Shown: positions 4,868 through 5,266 of the stretch, piece by piece
Position numbering within the stretch: the first letter of the stretch is position 1
How the letters are laid out: every line of letters starts with the position of its first letter
Source of the DNA: Methylocapsa sp.
GTDB taxonomy: Bacteria; Pseudomonadota; Alphaproteobacteria; Rhizobiales; Beijerinckiaceae
Assembly (NCBI GenBank): GCA_017353815.1
Contig: JAFMSB010000150.1
Span: 1-5,266 of the forward strand
Length of the DNA: 5,266 nucleotides
Reading direction: 5' to 3'
Program-made: the position numbers and the translations under genes
Notes under the pieces: generated by a model
The model's database searches: none
Told to the model about the DNA's origin: nothing
What the model saw: the letters and a program-made list of their open reading frames with translations, nothing else

Positions 4868-5266
4868 CAGTTTGCTGAAAAATCCTTGGGAAATGAAGCT
4901 TCTTTTGTTGGTTTGTTGCCCAGCTGATCGGATTTCGGCAAGATTTTGGTATTGCGAACTGACACGGGCCTCACGCAGCGATGCGGCAGGTCTGTGGAAT
5001 CTTGTAGCCGCTGGTTGTGCGCGCATCGATCGCGCTCTTGCGATGCTTGCCAGTCTTGGTCAGGCTATCGTTCTGCGCAACGTGCGGCGTGATGTTCATG
5101 TTGCGCAGCGCCGCGGCATGGCCGCCCGGGCGGAAAGCGCGCTAGACTTGAAGCTCTTGTGTGAGGCCCAGGCCTCGATGAGCGTGCCATCGGCCGGAAA
5201 ATGCTCGTCCGGGAGCAAGGGTTTCACGCGCGGATGCTCGATCAGCTTGGTCATGAACTTCTGGAA
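4868..5266 (-). mobile_element. IS5-family insertion sequence relic, internally deleted, continuing past the window (relic 2)
   Basis: The - strand carries IS5-family transposase pieces that run off the window at 5266. The presumed terminal inverted repeat begins at 4868: CAGTTTGCTGAAAAATCC, which on the - strand reads as a TTTTTCAGCA-type end common in rhizobial insertion sequences. The match is from memory and needs the other end for proof. Between the transposase remnant and this end (4868-4970) the normal C-terminal coding part (family GW-K-RG, AAYNL) is not recognisable, so it has been deleted or has diverged. Confidence 0.75.
4971..5266 (-). pseudogene. IS5-family transposase, frameshifted and internally deleted, 5' part outside the window
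   Basis: From the window edge the - strand reads FQKFMTKLIEHPRVKPLLPD, then EHFPADGTLIEAWASHKSF, the region around the first catalytic Asp of IS5-family transposases (usually FSVDGTLIEAWAS). This frame ends at a TGA at 5098-5096. In the next frame, from 5135, comes AAALRNMNITPHVAQND followed by GKHRKSAIDARTTSGYKI, which in complete proteins lies roughly a hundred residues further on (family VTPHVAQN, RSAIDGRTTRHPGY). The stop is TGA at 4973-4971. The join near 5133-5145 therefore marks a deletion that removed the second catalytic Asp block (family ADKAYD) and shifted the frame. The terminal Glu block (family RKRIEE-FGW) is absent. The gene cannot encode an active enzyme. Confidence 0.82.

Noticed and set aside
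1..5266. Search for a CRISPR array or a novel defence or mobile system
   Set aside because: No regularly spaced repeats are present. All coding content is explained by two wall enzymes and three decayed insertion-sequence remnants.

Overview
The window looks like chromosomal DNA from a GC-rich alphaproteobacterium, most likely of the order Hyphomicrobiales (Rhizobiales; Bradyrhizobium- or Methylocystis-like relatives). This rests on the alanine-rich L,D-transpeptidase, whose C-terminal architecture I associate with that group, on the IS3- and IS5-family relics of rhizobial type, and on codon use. No species can be named from the sequence alone.

Layout. Positions 1-176 hold no recognisable gene. 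About 177-1122 is a decayed, 3'-truncated IS3-family insertion sequence on the + strand; its orfA and orfB are broken by frameshifts and nonsense codons. 1123-1332 is unassigned junction DNA. 1333-1581 is a fragment of an IS5-family transposase gene on the - strand with two frameshifts. 1613-2857 (-) is an intact MltB-type (GH103) lytic murein transglycosylase with a C-terminal peptidoglycan-binding domain. 2858-3175 is a 318-bp divergent intergenic region. 3176-4867 (+) is an intact L,D-transpeptidase with a YkuD domain, a long Ala-rich coiled-coil-like middle and a partial second YkuD-like segment. From 4868 to the window edge is a second, internally deleted IS5-family relic on the - strand, starting directly after the L,D-transpeptidase stop codon.

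Function. The two intact genes are divergent and both predicted to be exported. One would cleave glycan strands; the other would form 3-3 peptide cross-links or attach proteins to the wall. Both therefore act on periplasmic peptidoglycan, and a shared role in wall remodelling is a reasonable inference, but co-regulation is not shown by the sequence.

Around this pair lies an insertion-sequence graveyard. Both IS5-family relics have the same orientation and each abuts the 3' end of one wall gene. The tetranucleotide CTAG occurs seven times in the IS-derived flanks and at the L,D-transpeptidase stop, but never in 1613-4863; three of the seven copies sit at element boundaries or a deletion join. 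I see no CRISPR array, tRNA, rRNA or convincing undescribed system here.
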